The position numbers and the translations under genes were made by a program. The notes beneath the pieces were generated by a model. That model saw only the letters and a list, made by a program, of their open reading frames with translations. It searched no databases and was not told the origin of the DNA. A stretch of DNA of 64,000 nucleotides from Viscum album (lineage: Eukaryota; Streptophyta; Magnoliopsida; Santalales; Viscaceae). Where the stretch lies: assembly GCA_963277665.1 (NCBI GenBank), contig OY728160.1, positions 45,430,605-45,494,604 on the forward strand. The letters run 5' to 3'. Shown piece by piece: positions 24,627 through 36,470 of the stretch (position 1 is its first letter; each line of letters begins with the position of its first letter).

Positions 24627-24640
24627 CACCCCACCCCTTA
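24627..24640 (-). other. Cassandra polypurine tract
   Basis: On the minus strand TAAGGGGTGGGGTG, ending two bases before the 3' LTR. Expected primer for plus-strand synthesis. Confidence 0.75.
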
Positions 24641-24711
24641 GAGCACAACGCCCTCATTGTGGGACCTACATCTCAACCCAGGCAGTGCACCGAACTTAAG
24701 TCTAGGTTCCT

Positions 24712-24723
24712 CCTTTGATACCA
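24712..24723 (-). other. Cassandra primer-binding site (tRNA-Met)
   Basis: The minus strand reads TGGTATCAAAGG, matching 10 of 12 bases of the TGGTATCAGAGC site for initiator tRNA-Met, two bases from the end of the 5' LTR. Confidence 0.88.
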
Positions 24724-24725
24724 AA

Positions 24726-25100
24726 TGTGACAACGGGGTCCTGCTGATATCACAGCCACCCCGCCTTAACATGGTCGTCATGTCCTGGCCTACCAGGCAC
24801 CACCAGTTGCCCCGCAGACATGTGGGGCCCACCCTAGGGTCCACCCACATGCCTGAACGGGTCATCTGACTAATGATAGTCCCCATAGGCCAACCCATGT
24901 CATTTCTAGTGTTCTTTTTCCTCACTCACATACACCCTGGAAAACATCCCAGAAGGTCACCCATCCTGATCACTACTCCAGGTTAAGCACGCTTAACTAT
25001 GGAGTTCTAACCAGGTAGGCTACTAAAAAGGAAGGTGCACCTTGTTAACATGAGTCATATCATTTTGTCATTTAACCCTTTATCATTTGGGGATGTTACA
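24726..25100 (-). repeat. Cassandra 5' LTR (375 bp, fuller copy)
   Basis: Complete TG...CA ends on both strands (TGTAACA and TGTCACA). It holds the better-preserved 5S segment and a GC-rich upstream block absent from the other LTR. Followed on the right by TACTA. Confidence 0.94.
24944..25040 (-). other. 5S rRNA-derived segment with intact A and C boxes, Cassandra 5' LTR
   Basis: On the minus strand the A box AGTTAAGCGTGC is perfect at 24987-24998 and the C box GGATGGGTGACC is perfect at 24955-24966, with a preserved AGAACTCC between the 5' end and the A box. These are the internal pol III promoter elements of 5S genes. In Cassandra they are thought to drive pol III transcription of the element. 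The flanking arms of the 5S fold are diverged. Of the two copies this is the one more likely to bind TFIIIA. Confidence 0.93.
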
Positions 25101-25105
25101 TACTA

Positions 25106-28100
25106 TAGTGAGTTTGATTTTCTAAGTATTCTAAAGGCTTGTGGATAAGACCAAAATATGTTGTAAAATTAACTCGATGCATCTAGTTATCTATCTGAAA
25201 TATTTAGACTCATTAAAACATGTGGGATGAAAAATGTGACTCGAATGATATTGTGTAAAACATATATTGGATAACGATGACTTAGTTATTGGATGGTACT
25301 TAGAAAATACATCTATAATTTATTATAATATTTTTTTTGAGAATTCATGGCTATGTAGTAGTCAAAAATAAAATAGATTAAAAACTCACACCATGTACAA
25401 AGAATATAAAAATTGATTGTGCCTTATAATATTTAAATATTTATTATATTAAAGTAATATAGAGTAAAATACATTATGGGAGAGTATATTGACTTAAAAA
25501 ACCTTTATTTCATATTAAAATAACTTTTGAAAGACAACCACCATTTATTCATCGTCATCATTCTCATTGGGGAATCAATTATTTGACAATTTTACATTTT
25601 ATTATGGATCAATTAAAATAACCTTTCATTATATTCATCACATGAATAAACATTTTATCTTTATAAAAGACCCCATATATAATAAATTAATATATTATAG
25701 AAACCAATTACAGTCCATAAAAATCATTCAATAGATAAAACTCAATATAAAACTCTTCTATATTTTTGTCATTCCAATGTAATGAAAAATATGAATAATA
25801 AAGAAATAAATGATAAAAATGGATTTCCTCAATCATAAAACTATAATTTATTTATATTTAATCAATTATTACATATGTTTTCATTTGAAACTAATACCTC
25901 GATAATTTAAATGAATCTCATGTTTTTATTGTTATAAAGATTATGTCAATGGATTTGCTTTATTCTCAAATGTATCAACCAAACTAATAATTATAATGAT
26001 TCCTTAAATAATTTCACATATAATATTATACATGAAAAGGAAATGTTTTTTTTAGTGAAACTGGGATTTCTTTTCTAGGTAAACCACTTATCAATTTTCA
26101 CATTATATAACAATTTATATATATTTTTTAGGAACCAACCCATGTTCAATGATCCACATCAGAATCTAAAATATTACATTTGTTGCATCAGATTCATTGT
26201 TTTACTCATACTCTATTATTAGTGTGGTCATGTTGGGTTATCTAAAACAATACTTGTTAAATTATATACTACTGATGTAAAATTTTATACTAGATTGAGA
26301 TCATGGAGAAACAAAATTATATTAGGAACTACCATTATTATAACAACATAAAATGAATTTTCACATTCATTTAAAAATGAGTTTTTAGATCATACCAATT
26401 ACATTATGAAATTATATTCTATTCTAAATAAAATATTTTTATTATTAAATTGGTTTATACTTGATATCTTCTTATCATATGTGACATCTAGTTTAACGCA
26501 CATTATATAGTAGATGATAGAACATTTTTTTAATGAAAGGAATCTCATTAATGTATTTCTTTTCTAACTCATTAGAATGAAACCAATACTTATTATAGTT
26601 TATTCAACATAACCCTGGTAATTTTCACTTAATATACTCGTACTTGATAAAAAACATGTACATTTTATAAATATATGTAATCTGACTTAAACTGAGAGGC
26701 ATTTTTCTTATATCTCTTTATATATTTACTACTAATATTTATGTTACTTTACCTGTGCATTGTATGTTGAGGAGATTTTATATGGAATTTCATTTTGTTA
26801 TTTTTTATGTCACATCAAATTTTTTCGTTAATTGGTTAGACAATGTAGTTTTTTATTTCTATTTTTATAATGACTTCCACTTTCTCATCACTTATATGAG
26901 ATTATTTTGAATGATAATATTTAGGAAAAAAACTAATGTTAACAAAAACACTTCAATGGTAATACAAAATGAGAGCTTCAGTGTTTGTTACAATGATATA
27001 GTCATTCTTGGTGTCAAAATATTTCATCATTTGGGGGATTCAGACACCACATCATATAAATCTGATTTCATTATTTTGATTTATAGTTATTGAAACAACA
27101 TCAATCAAGTGTTTTATAATATCCCAATTTTCTGATTTATTTCATTTGTATCCAATTCTTAGTGGGTACTTAGAGACTCTTTCTATCAATATTTTTCATT
27201 ATAAATTCATAATGATTTATTTTTATAATGTTTTCCTCCAATCCAAATTTATAGATTATATTATATATATATACATAAATATTTATTTTGGGAAGAATCC
27301 TAGTGATAGAACATTATTCATAATATTTGATAAAATACAAGAATAAGTTTCACAACCCATGATTTTATGAAATATTTTTTTAAGATAAATTTATTTTCCT
27401 TGACATCTTATGTTACTGACAACAACAAATTTTATCAAATTGTGATATACTATTAAAATATATTAATTTAATGTTAAAATTATCTCCTAGATTTTGGATT
27501 AAAGGGTATGAATGAGGCAAACTAAATTATGAACATTTATGGTTTACACATGTATAAATATTTTTCATTGCCTATCAAATAATTCTAAATGAAAACAAAA
27601 AGTTTTTATTTATAAGATATTAAGGGGAACTCTTTTTATGCATACAATGGGTGGTTAACTAAATAATTAAATTGATCACTATTTTTGAATTAATTTAATG
27701 GAAAGTATATATTATTTATTCATTTATATTTTTTTATCATTCATCTAATATTATTTTCTTGTCCTATGATAAGAATAAAACCAGTGTGATAATTAAAATT
27801 ACACTATTCTAAAAAGTAGTTTTTTTTATTTTCAAACTTATTTTAAAATGAATTTCTAAAACATAATGAAATTGAAACCATTAAAATTTATTCCATGATT
27901 TTAATTAGTATGACCAAATTTGTAAAATAATACCTATTTATGTATTTAAAAACGAATATTAACCATAATAATTTTTGGAACTTTGGTAAGGATAGAACAG
28001 GTTAATGCGGGTTGTAATATTGAGATAATTTAGTATTCTACTAAAACATTCCTTTATAAAATTTTATGAGTTTATTTATTCCATATCAATTAAATTATAT

Positions 28101-29573
28101 AATATATGGACTCTTTGTTCCATATTTATTTTAATAACATCTTTATATTAATTTAAGGGAAGAATAAGACATGTCACTCTCTTGACTTTAAAATATATAA
28201 AATATTTACATAAGCATAATTAGAGGATGAGTTCTATTCTAAAATTTTATTTGAAAGATAAATTATTTTTTATAACATTAATTAATATAAAATTATATGT
28301 GATTTGATAATTACCTCAAACGCTTATGAAAATCCAAAAAAAATTGTATTTTATTAAATGATTTTAATTTATTAAATGTAATATCATTGAGATATTTAAA
28401 ATGATCGATAAATTTTAAAGATGAATATGATATATTATTATTATATTGAAATATTATATTAAATTTATATTTTTTTATTGGTGACTTTTATGTAAATTTT
28501 ATTTAATAATTCCAAAATTGTTATTAATGATATTTTATAGTAAATAATACTTATCTATATGATTTAAAATTCATAAAAATATTATATTAAATAAAGGGAA
28601 GATCATATTGTTAAAAACGTCAAACAAAGTCCATTTATTTGTAATTTTATATTTATAGTAACATGATTAATCCTTTAATATTTAAATGGAAATTACCATG
28701 CTTAATGTTAAAATGGTTAAGGGGTTGATCAGAATGATAAGTTTTAAAATTATTTAAAAACCTATATTAATTGAATTGGATGATGATATTTAGATCCAAT
28801 ACACTTTTAATTCTATTTAATTACCTTTTGGAATCATTTCACTTCATATTGAAATTATTTTTATTTTAATCGTTTAATAAAATTTATGTGTCTGCTTCCT
28901 CCCATATCAAATAACACACCACATTTATCTTCATTACCCCACATTGATCTTCTTAGCTCTACCAAATCATTAAAAACTAACTTATAAGATTAATTATACA
29001 CAATTAATAGGTTTTATTCAACCTATAATACTATAAATTTTATCCTTAAGATGAGATCTAAGGGAGTTCATTCAAATAATATATAATATCCTATACTAAT
29101 CACAGTATTTTTTTATATTACCTTCTTCTTAATGTATTATATTTATCATAAACTAATAACCTATGTATTTTAAATTAACATATTGTTATTAGTATCTTGA
29201 AACCAAATTTATTCATAATTTATCCCATCAAATAGGAAGTGAAAGTATCACTCCTACATGCGTACAACATACTATCTCTACATCGTGAAATAATTCATTT
29301 TTTATTAGCATATATTATAGATGGGTAATGTAGTGGGTTTAAAGTTTATATATAATATCTATGACATAATTAATTTTTTAATGATAATATCATATCTACC
29401 TTCTTTTCATCCCATCTGTTGGAAAATGATAATGTCTTTTATGAGTACATATGGAATACCACATCCACAAAGAAATGACACTCATTTTTATTTTTTTATT
29501 TTTATGGTCCATAATAATAATGTATTTTTAAAATATATGTTATATATATTACATAATAATTAATTTTAATGGT
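25106..29573. other. Very AT-rich unassigned DNA
   Basis: About 4.5 kb with long A/T runs and no coding motif on either strand that I can match. Short open stretches (26911-27093, 27146-27346, 29321-29563) are what such base composition gives by chance. The left part may continue the copia LTR interrupted by Cassandra. The right part is the target into which element C inserted, possibly the LTR of element F. Confidence 0.4.
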
Positions 29574-30306
29574 GATTTTTTAACACCCCATAGTTTTAAA
29601 AATAAATTGAAATTCATGAAACAGTAAATATCGAGATAATTAATCTTTATTTTAAGATGATAGTTATAAACTGGCCATTAAAAATAATTGTTTCACTCCT
29701 ATGATTTGAATTTCGAAAAAACTGACATATACCATTGTCGTTGGTAAGTTATTTGGAGTCTGATAGAGCAAATTTTATTTTTTATGGAATCATAACATAC
29801 CCATATAAATAATAATAAGAATTGTAATATGAACCTTATTATTATTAAATCATATTATAAGTTTATTTTCTTAAGTTTATAATATAACGAGATCTTGATT
29901 ATGCTTTCAAGGTGATATAAAAATAGTAACACATTTAAAATTTTATTTTTTGGAATTAGATATGATTCTATTTAAAAAATAAATTATCCATATTTAGAAA
30001 ATTATTTTCAAAAAATGGAGCTAATTTTTAAATTATAACCCTAAAAAATTGTTAAGGTGAATTTTTGGGATTTTTTTGAAATTCTTGAATTTTTTGGATG
30101 AATAGTAAAATACAGTAATATATTTTATATTGGAATTATCAGGTAAATACATTATTCCTAGTATCTGGGATGATGTAGGAGCCCTTGGTTATAACTCAAA
30201 TTCTCTAATTACTATTTTGGGAAACATGAATCAAGACTATTCATAGTATTTAGAAATTATATTAAACTAATGATTAAAATAATGGGAAACCCCTCCTCTC
30301 CCCCAC

Positions 30307-30314
30307 TATAAATA
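30307..30314 (+). promoter_or_regulatory. Candidate TATA box of element C 5' LTR
   Basis: TATAAATA followed by CCACCC, preceded by a pyrimidine-rich stretch. The 3' LTR has the same context with AATAAATA. Element E's LTR has TATAAATACCCAC at 55383. Position within the LTR fits a U3/R boundary. Activity cannot be judged from sequence. Confidence 0.5.
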
Positions 30315-31632
30315 CCACCCTCATCCCCCTCTTTCTGTCACACCTCTAAAATTTATAGAATTGTTTAAATTATACAAAATACAAATCCTAATCAACTTCC
30401 CAATTTCCAAAACCTATCATTCTAACTAAAATGCCCAAAATAGGGGTCTTAAGTAGGATCTCAAGGAGAAAAGATTAAGAGGTAAATAGCGTCCTTCATT
30501 TTCTTGTGTTTTCTTTTCAGTTATTTTTTTCTTATACTCTCTTCCCATAAATTTATACAAGTGGCAAGAAATCTCCATTATTATCTATATTCTGGATTTT
30601 TATCATGTTTATTTAAAAATCTATCACCATTCTTCCCCATATATTTCTCTTATTCGAAAAATAAAAACATCATTCGTGATGTGTCTGTTTACCGACACCA
30701 TTGATAACATGTCTTCAATTTCAATTACTTCTTTCAAAGATGGTTTTAAATCCATTTTAAAGGTAAAAATGAATCTAAATATTATAATATAACAACAATT
30801 ATTTTTTGTAATTAACATATACACATAATATTAATTGTATATGATGACACAAGTTCATGATTATCGAAGAGCTGCCAAAACGAACAAATAAATATCACTA
30901 ATAATTTATCTAAAGATTCATGTGAATACCATATAAAAAATGATTTATGGAATAATTTAATATTATGGAAACATATTAACAATAGTTCCTTCCACTTTGG
31001 TAGTTTCACTTTAAATCAACAAGAATATCCTTTACGAACTGACCATTGAAATCATGTGAAGCATGTGCCTGAAACAAAGGAAATAAAAATATTATTAATA
31101 AATGGGTGGAATGATGTTATAAAATTTCCATATAATATGTTATAAACATGATTATGATTCTTTAAAATATTACTAACTCTCTTTTAACCCTTTATAGTAT
31201 GTCTAAACAAGTTTTAAGTAGGACAAACCGAAGGTAATGGAATTCATAACCAAATTTCCATTCTCGGGATTAACCTTCTACATTATTCATTATATGGTAT
31301 TAAGATTATTTTTCTGATGAATTTTCGTTTATATTATTATTTATTATGTTTATTTACAATATATACACATATTATATTAATTCTATGAATTCTCATGTCA
31401 ATTATTTGGTATTTTTAATGTATATCCCTTTAAAAATACACTTTTAAAATTCTGTTTTATGAAATTTGAAGGAAATGATTTTATGAAATTATTCAAGTAA
31501 TATGATTATTTTCTAGTTCTTGGGAATTTTTTTTAAATAAGGGTAGTACCTATATCTCCCCCAATTCATTGGTTATGTTTAATTTAGAGTTCGGTTTTAT
31601 GGTTACTCCAACTGTACTTGCAATGGATATAC

Positions 31633-31712
31633 GATAAGGTAGTCGTAAGGTTTGTTCATAAGGTAGTCGTGAGGGTTACAAATAATAAGGTGGTCATGAG
31701 AAATAAAAAATT
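31633..31712 (+). repeat. Three-copy tandem repeat, about 28 bp, in C 5' LTR
   Basis: Three imperfect copies of an ATAAGGTAGTCGTGAGGGTTACA-type unit (first copy 31633, then about 31658 and 31684). The same array is in the 3' LTR at 39000-39077, so it predates insertion. It keeps CG dinucleotides (GTCGT) that are scarce elsewhere in the window. Confidence 0.8.
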
Positions 31713-32220
31713 TATGTTGTAATTCCCCAAGATACCCTTATTCTTTATTTAGGTTTTCTATGATTTATGGAAATATCATGTTTCACAAAGTAAGTATGTG
31801 ATACTTTATGGGTGAGATGTATTTCATTGTGAAAATGATTTCATATATTTATAAGTATTCATGGAATAATTGTTTCTTTGCATATTTTTATATCCCTTTC
31901 TGAGAATTTAATTCTAATCCCATGTGTTTAAATTCATTCCACAAGTTATAAGGATGTGTAAGGGAAAGAATCATGTTAAGTAAAATTCTATGAATATTTG
32001 TCAAATAAATCATGTCGCTGTTTTATGTTTAAAATTTTATGATTTGGAAAAATTGATATAGTTATAATGATACCCACTTTTTATGCTAGTGGATTTATAT
32101 GTATGACTTATTTCCTAACATTATAAAATAATAAACCAAAAAGATATTTAGGAATGCAAATATGTGAAATCTAGTTGAAATAACTAGAATATGTAATTTT
32201 TAAGGTCATGGTCTTATAGT

Positions 32221-32232
32221 TTGTATCAGAGC
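32221..32232 (+). other. Element C primer-binding site (tRNA-Met)
   Basis: TTGTATCAGAGC matches 11 of 12 bases of TGGTATCAGAGC and lies two bases after the LTR end. It is the best-preserved primer site among the large elements. Confidence 0.9.
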
Positions 32233-32334
32233 ACATTTTAGATAACTTTTTGGGATATGATGATTTTAATATAATACGGTCAAATATTATTAACATATGT
32301 TAATTCTAACATGATATTTAATGTAGAGATCACC

Positions 32335-33400
32335 ATGTCACATCATCTATGATATGTCTCGTAAGAATGGTATTTTATAGACAAAATAATGAAGCTCATA
32401 TTGGTAGGAACCAAGAAGATGACATCATTCTGAATCCACAACTAGGAATTGTGGGAATTAAAACTGAGAAGTTTGAGATAGTATTGGATCCTTAGAAATT
32501 GGAAATAAATGTATCATACATCGATGTAAGAGAACAACCAGAGATTCCAAAAATGAACATGACAATAGTTGAACATTTTATAAGGAAACACCATCCTTCG
32601 TTTAATGGATCTTTTGACCCAATAGCTGTTTAATGATGGAATAAATCCCTTGAAAATATATTCATTGTTATTGTATGTTTATTTAATCAATAGGTTAGTA
32701 TTTCCCTTTATTTTTTTGAAGTTTAATATTATCATTGGTGGTCAATGGATAATAATATCTGAGATATGGAAATGATTGAGGACTTAGAGTGGGAATAATT
32801 TAATAGTGTCTCCTTGAATAATACTTTCCAAAGGTGGTTCAACATAGGATGGAAAATCAATTTCATTAATTGAAGTTGATGGAAGAAGATTCATTGGTTT
32901 TTTATGAAGATAAATTCACCCGATTTTTTATGTGTGCTCTAAATTTTATTCTGTATCTTGATAAAATAATCAATCATTTTATACTTAGGATTGAACCAAT
33001 ATATTGAAGGGGTAGAATCCCATGAGTTCAAAATTTATGAAAAACTTGTCCGATGTGTGTAGAGGGTAGAAATTATGTTTTCTGATGACCATGAGTACCT
33101 TGAGAAAATTAGAATAATTGGTATATATGGAAAGTAATGGATAATAATCAATCAACGAAATTTGATGGTAGGAAATTTGAGTTTCTAGTTTTTTAAAATT
33201 GTGGTTGAAGAACCCTGGTAAATCCTTACCAAACCCCTGAATTTTTTTTGATGTGGTATGATTGCACATATGTCCCGATATTATGATAGAAAACAACTAA
33301 ATTATAATACTGATAAGAACATTTTAATGTATATTAAATGTGTTGAGATGGTTCATTATAAAAATGACTACCTATTGAGAGATATGAATGATTAAAAGAG
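32335..33400 (+). pseudogene. Element C gag remnant with CCHC knuckle
   Basis: The ATG at 32335 follows the primer site by about 100 bp. Near 32585-32660 the frame reads HHPSFNGSFDPIAV then WNKSLENIF, the start of chromovirus capsid (PPxFxGxxDPxxAxxWLxxLExIF), and YHWWS follows near 32730. At 33330-33371 a CX2CX4HX4C knuckle can be traced in which the first and last cysteines are now tyrosines and two glycines valines (Y-I-K-C-V-E-M-V-H-Y-K-N-D-Y). The Cys-to-Tyr changes need single G-to-A transitions. Multiple stops. Confidence 0.75.
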
Positions 33401-33489
33401 GCCAGACTATAAGAAGAAAGGCGTAGTGTGATCATTTGAGACTACTTCAGCGTATGTCAGGCCATCCAATTATGTTTTATTATTTATCT

Positions 33490-34020
33490 TAGTTATTTAC
33501 TAAGATTTTTATATTGTTTTGTTTGATACGGGGTCTAGAAATTCAATTATTTATGAGAAATTTTCTAGTAAATTAGTAATATCAAAAAATAAAATGAGAC
33601 TACAATATATTGTTAAAACACTTTGGGAAATATGACATTAAATATAAATTATAAGAATATTTATATTGAGTTGTGTGGAAGGAAATTACCAGCAAAAATT
33701 GTTGGTTTCCCTTATTACATGTTGATATCATTCTGGGTAAAGATTGGATTTCTGTTTATCATGATAATATTGATTATAGATCTAAAGAAGTTGTTAAACC
33801 AAAATATATATAGTTTTTATAAAATAATGAACCCATAAAATTGATAACATATTAAGAATATCATAAACTATTTAAAATTTGAAATGATTGTTATATTGTT
33901 CATATTGTTTGAAATAAGGGAATCGTTCAGATTAATGATGTGCTAGTGGTAAATGAAAACCTTTATGTTTTTATAGATGAGTTATTTGGTGTTGTACTAG
34001 ATCGGGAAGTCGGATTCATA
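33490..34020 (+). pseudogene. Element C aspartic protease remnant
   Basis: At 33519-33560 the frame reads VLFDTGSRNSIIYEKF, matching VLFDSGAxHSFISxxF with the catalytic D-T-G at 33525-33533 intact. About 200 bp on, the worn end of the protease fold is followed by the linker to RT. It is one of the few active-site triads in the window that survived, but the frame around it is broken. Confidence 0.75.
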
Positions 34021-34860
34021 ATTGAAATAGTTTTTTATTCTTAGCCAATTTCATCACCCCCTTATTGAATTCCCCAAATGGAATTTATTGAATTGAAAAT
34101 TCAGATGGAGGAGTTTATTATTAAAGGCCTCATTCATCCTAGCAATTCACCATGGGGGACATTAATTTTGTTAGGAAAAAAAGATGGTTCAATGATAATT
34201 TGTATTGTTTATGGGCCTTGTAAGGGTTCCACCACTCCCCTTGAAAGGTGGATTATCAAAATAAATAAATAAATAAAGTCATTCGGGCCATTGGAGATAG
34301 AGCCTCAACAAAGATCAAGGATAGAAACAAGCATCCTTTATCTCATATCGGTTATTTGTTTTATCTTCTATAGAGAGCGGTGTATTTTTTAAAGGTAGAC
34401 ATGAGTTTAGGGATTAATAAGTTGAAAGTATAGGATTCAGACTTTCTGAAGACTTTGTTCCCTAATAAATATTATAATTTTGAATTTTTTTCCATTTGGG
34501 TTAACTAATGCACATTTTGTATTCATGGATCTTATAAATGTAATATTTCATGAGTTCCTAGATAAATGTTTCGTTGTGTTTACTGATGAAATTATTGTAT
34601 ATTGTAAAATTAAAGAGGAGCATAAAAAACGTCTAATAGTTGTTTTTAGGACTATAAAAGAAAATAAACAATATATAAAATTCAGAAAGTGTGAATTTTG
34701 GTTGCAACAAATTTATTTTCTTGGGTATATTATAAATAAGGATGAAATAATAGTTTATCTTACCAAAACAAAAAGTGGTTTTTGAATGGGAAATACCTAC
34801 ATATATTATAGATATTCATAATTTTCTTACATTATCTTGTTATTACCGATGGTTTTTTAA
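34021..34860 (+). pseudogene. Element C reverse transcriptase with internal insertion
   Basis: Order of motifs: MEFIELKIQMEEFIIKGLIHPSNSPWGTLILLGKKDGSMIICI (34078-34210), then an 86-bp intrusion, then NKHPLSHI...VYFLKVDMSLG near 34320-34410. SDFLKT comes near 34440, the VFTDEIIVY box at 34576-34600, and FRKCEFWLQQIYFLGYI near 34680-34730. The catalytic pair, normally DD, is D-E here (34585-34590). The wording is that of a chromovirus RT. In element RNA this would be one long pol frame; here it is split. Confidence 0.85.
34213..34298 (+). repeat. 86-bp insertion in element C RT
   Basis: RT homology stops after the codon for Tyr of (R)MCIDY at 34212 and resumes with the codons for R-A at 34299. 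The intervening 86 bp has no RT counterpart. It holds a CCACC...GGTGG inverted pair, a GGGCC repeated at 34213-34217 and 34285-34289, and a tail of AAAT repeats (about 34257-34275). It is richer in G+C than the surroundings. It may be a tiny SINE-like insertion or filler DNA from break repair. Confidence 0.6.
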
Positions 34861-35340
34861 AAACATTGAATTGTTACCTAGACCTCTGTGTAAGATAAAA
34901 AAAGCGGTTAAAATAGTTTGACAAAAAAATTTGATGTTTTTTAGAAACTAAATAAGATATTGTTGAATGCTATAATTTTTTTCCATTTCTTTGAGAAATG
35001 GAGTGTTTTTAATCTAAAACGATAATTCATTGAAGGGGACAGTTTTTTCAGAGGTAGAATGATTAGGTAATTTTTTAGGATTCGAGATAATTAAAACTGT
35101 ATGAGTTTAATTAAAAAACAAATGATTTGTAATTTTCAGCTATGGTTATTTTATTTTAAAATTTGTAGACATCATTTAAACAGATTCAAATGTGAAATAT
35201 ATGCCAACCATAAATGTCTGTGGTATATATCCACTAAGAAGGAACTAAATATTAGGAAGGGAAGATGGATATAATTTATAAAGGATTATTATTTCATGAT
35301 AAATTACCATCAAGAAAAAGAAGACAAAGTGTTAATTTCC
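34861..35340 (+). pseudogene. Element C RNase H remnant
   Basis: Near 35165-35280 the frame reads RHHLNRFKCEIYANHKCL then YISTKKELNIRKGRW, matching RHYLYGxxCEIYTDHKSLKYIFTQKELNxRQRRW of gypsy RNase H, with the catalytic region TDH changed to ANH. The first half (35000-35100) is poorly preserved. Position directly after RT fits. Confidence 0.75.
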
Positions 35341-35559
35341 AAGAGTTGAAAACCTCCTGGATCATTAACCATGTTATGATTGGATCATGACTCATTTATT
35401 AATGATTTATTGATTTCTGGCTTGGATTTTGTTGGTACAAGAAATTAATATATTTTGTTTTAAGTTTCAGTGGAATCATATATTTTATATAGAATTAATC
35501 AAGCACATATGAGAAACATGGGGCTATAGAAAATTATAGAATATGTTAAAATTAAGAGG

Positions 35560-36470
35560 TTTACAGAATTTAACATTGATAAAGATTGTGTTTTTAGATT
35601 TAGAAAAATATTGTGTCTACCTTGTGATTCTATATTGTAGAAAAATTTGTTCTGTGAATCTCATAGTTCTTTATTTTTAGTTAATCATATAATCACAAAG
35701 ATATACAGATACTCTTGGGAGTATTACTAGTGAGATAAAGTGAAAATAGATATTGCATATTTTACATTGAAATGTTTTAAATTTCAATAAGTTAAATTAG
35801 AGAGGAAGTTACCGAAAGGGACGCTTCAGCCTTTACAAGTTCCATAGTGTAAATGGGAAAATATATCCATGGAATTCATTATGGGGCTGCCAAAAAATTC
35901 TCAATGTAGCAATGAAATTCGGGTTATTTTTGATCGACTTACTAAATCTACTTATTTCCATCTTATTCCAGATACAATGCCTAAAGACCAGTTTTCTCAA
36001 CTATACCTCAAAGAGATTTTCAGGTTATATAGAGTTCCAATTTCTATTGTATCTGACTGTGATCCCAATGTTCACTTATAACTTTTGGAAAGGCCTTCAT
36101 AAGTTGTTAGGAATAAAATTAAATTTTAGTACATCTTTTAATCCCAAATCAAATAGATAGTCATATCAAAAAATTCCATATTTGGATGATATGCTTCAAT
36201 CTTGTTCAATGGATTACCAGGGATGTTGGGATCAATATATTTCGTTAATTTAATTTTCATATAATAATTTCTTTCATCCCAGTATATATATTGCACCTTT
36301 TGAAGCATTATATGCGAAGCGGAATTGAACTCCAACATTTTGGGATGATGTTGGGGAAAGGTAGTTGATGATACCCGAATTAGTAGAGGAAGTAGATGAG
36401 AATGTAAAGATGATCCAACAACTTATGAGTAAATCATAGAGTAGGTAGAAAAGTTATGTAGATAATAGGA
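35560..36470 (+). pseudogene. Element C integrase remnant
   Basis: The zinc-binding end is worn. The core is clear: KWENISMEFIMGLPKNS near 35845-35900 (normally WxxISMDFI; the first catalytic Asp is Glu here). IFDRLTKSTYFHLIP and LYLKEIFRLYRVPISIVSDCDPN follow, with the second Asp near 36050. After a frameshift comes FWKGLHKLLGIKLNFSTSFNPKSN to 36158, then FSYNN and APFEALY near 36250-36315. FWDDVGER is near 36335. Frameshift and stops break the product. Confidence 0.85.

Larger units (their letters stand above)
24339..25100 (-). mobile_element. Cassandra TRIM retrotransposon, end-to-end copy
   Basis: A 762-bp element with two LTRs (24339-24624 and 24726-25100) around a 101-bp internal region with no coding capacity. 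LTR ends read TGTAACATCC...TGTCACA on the element's strand. On the minus strand a primer site TGGTATCAAAGG lies two bases inside the 5' LTR and a purine-rich tract (TAAGGGGTGGGGTG) directly precedes the 3' LTR. The flanks are both TACTA (24334-24338 and 25101-25105), a perfect 5-bp duplication. Each LTR carries 5S rRNA-derived sequence with pol III boxes, the defining trait of Cassandra. The element is far richer in G+C than the DNA around it. Cassandra depends on other elements' enzymes for movement. Confidence 0.96.
29579..32218 (+). repeat. Element C 5' LTR (2.64 kb)
   Basis: Matches 36957-39587 along its length: the TAACACCCC start, a GAAATTCNTGAATTTTTT block (30078-30097 against 37450-37468), the TATA region near 30307, and the GATCTCAAGGAGAA...AGAGGTAAA block (30458-30486 against 37829-37856). 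It ends ACTAGAATATGTAATTTTTAAGGTCA, shared with the 3' copy. It contains a short tandem repeat at 31633-31712. Confidence 0.9.

Noticed and set aside
24638..24925. Open frames on both strands of the Cassandra element
   Set aside because: Cassandra is non-coding; the frames result from its higher G+C and overlap primer site and LTR.
24465..25040. Two tandem 5S rRNA genes
   Set aside because: Both copies lie inside LTRs of one Cassandra element, are truncated or diverged in the outer arms, and lack a normal 5S spacer.
32985..33296. 103-codon open frame on the minus strand
   Set aside because: It is antisense to element C gag and has no domain of its own.
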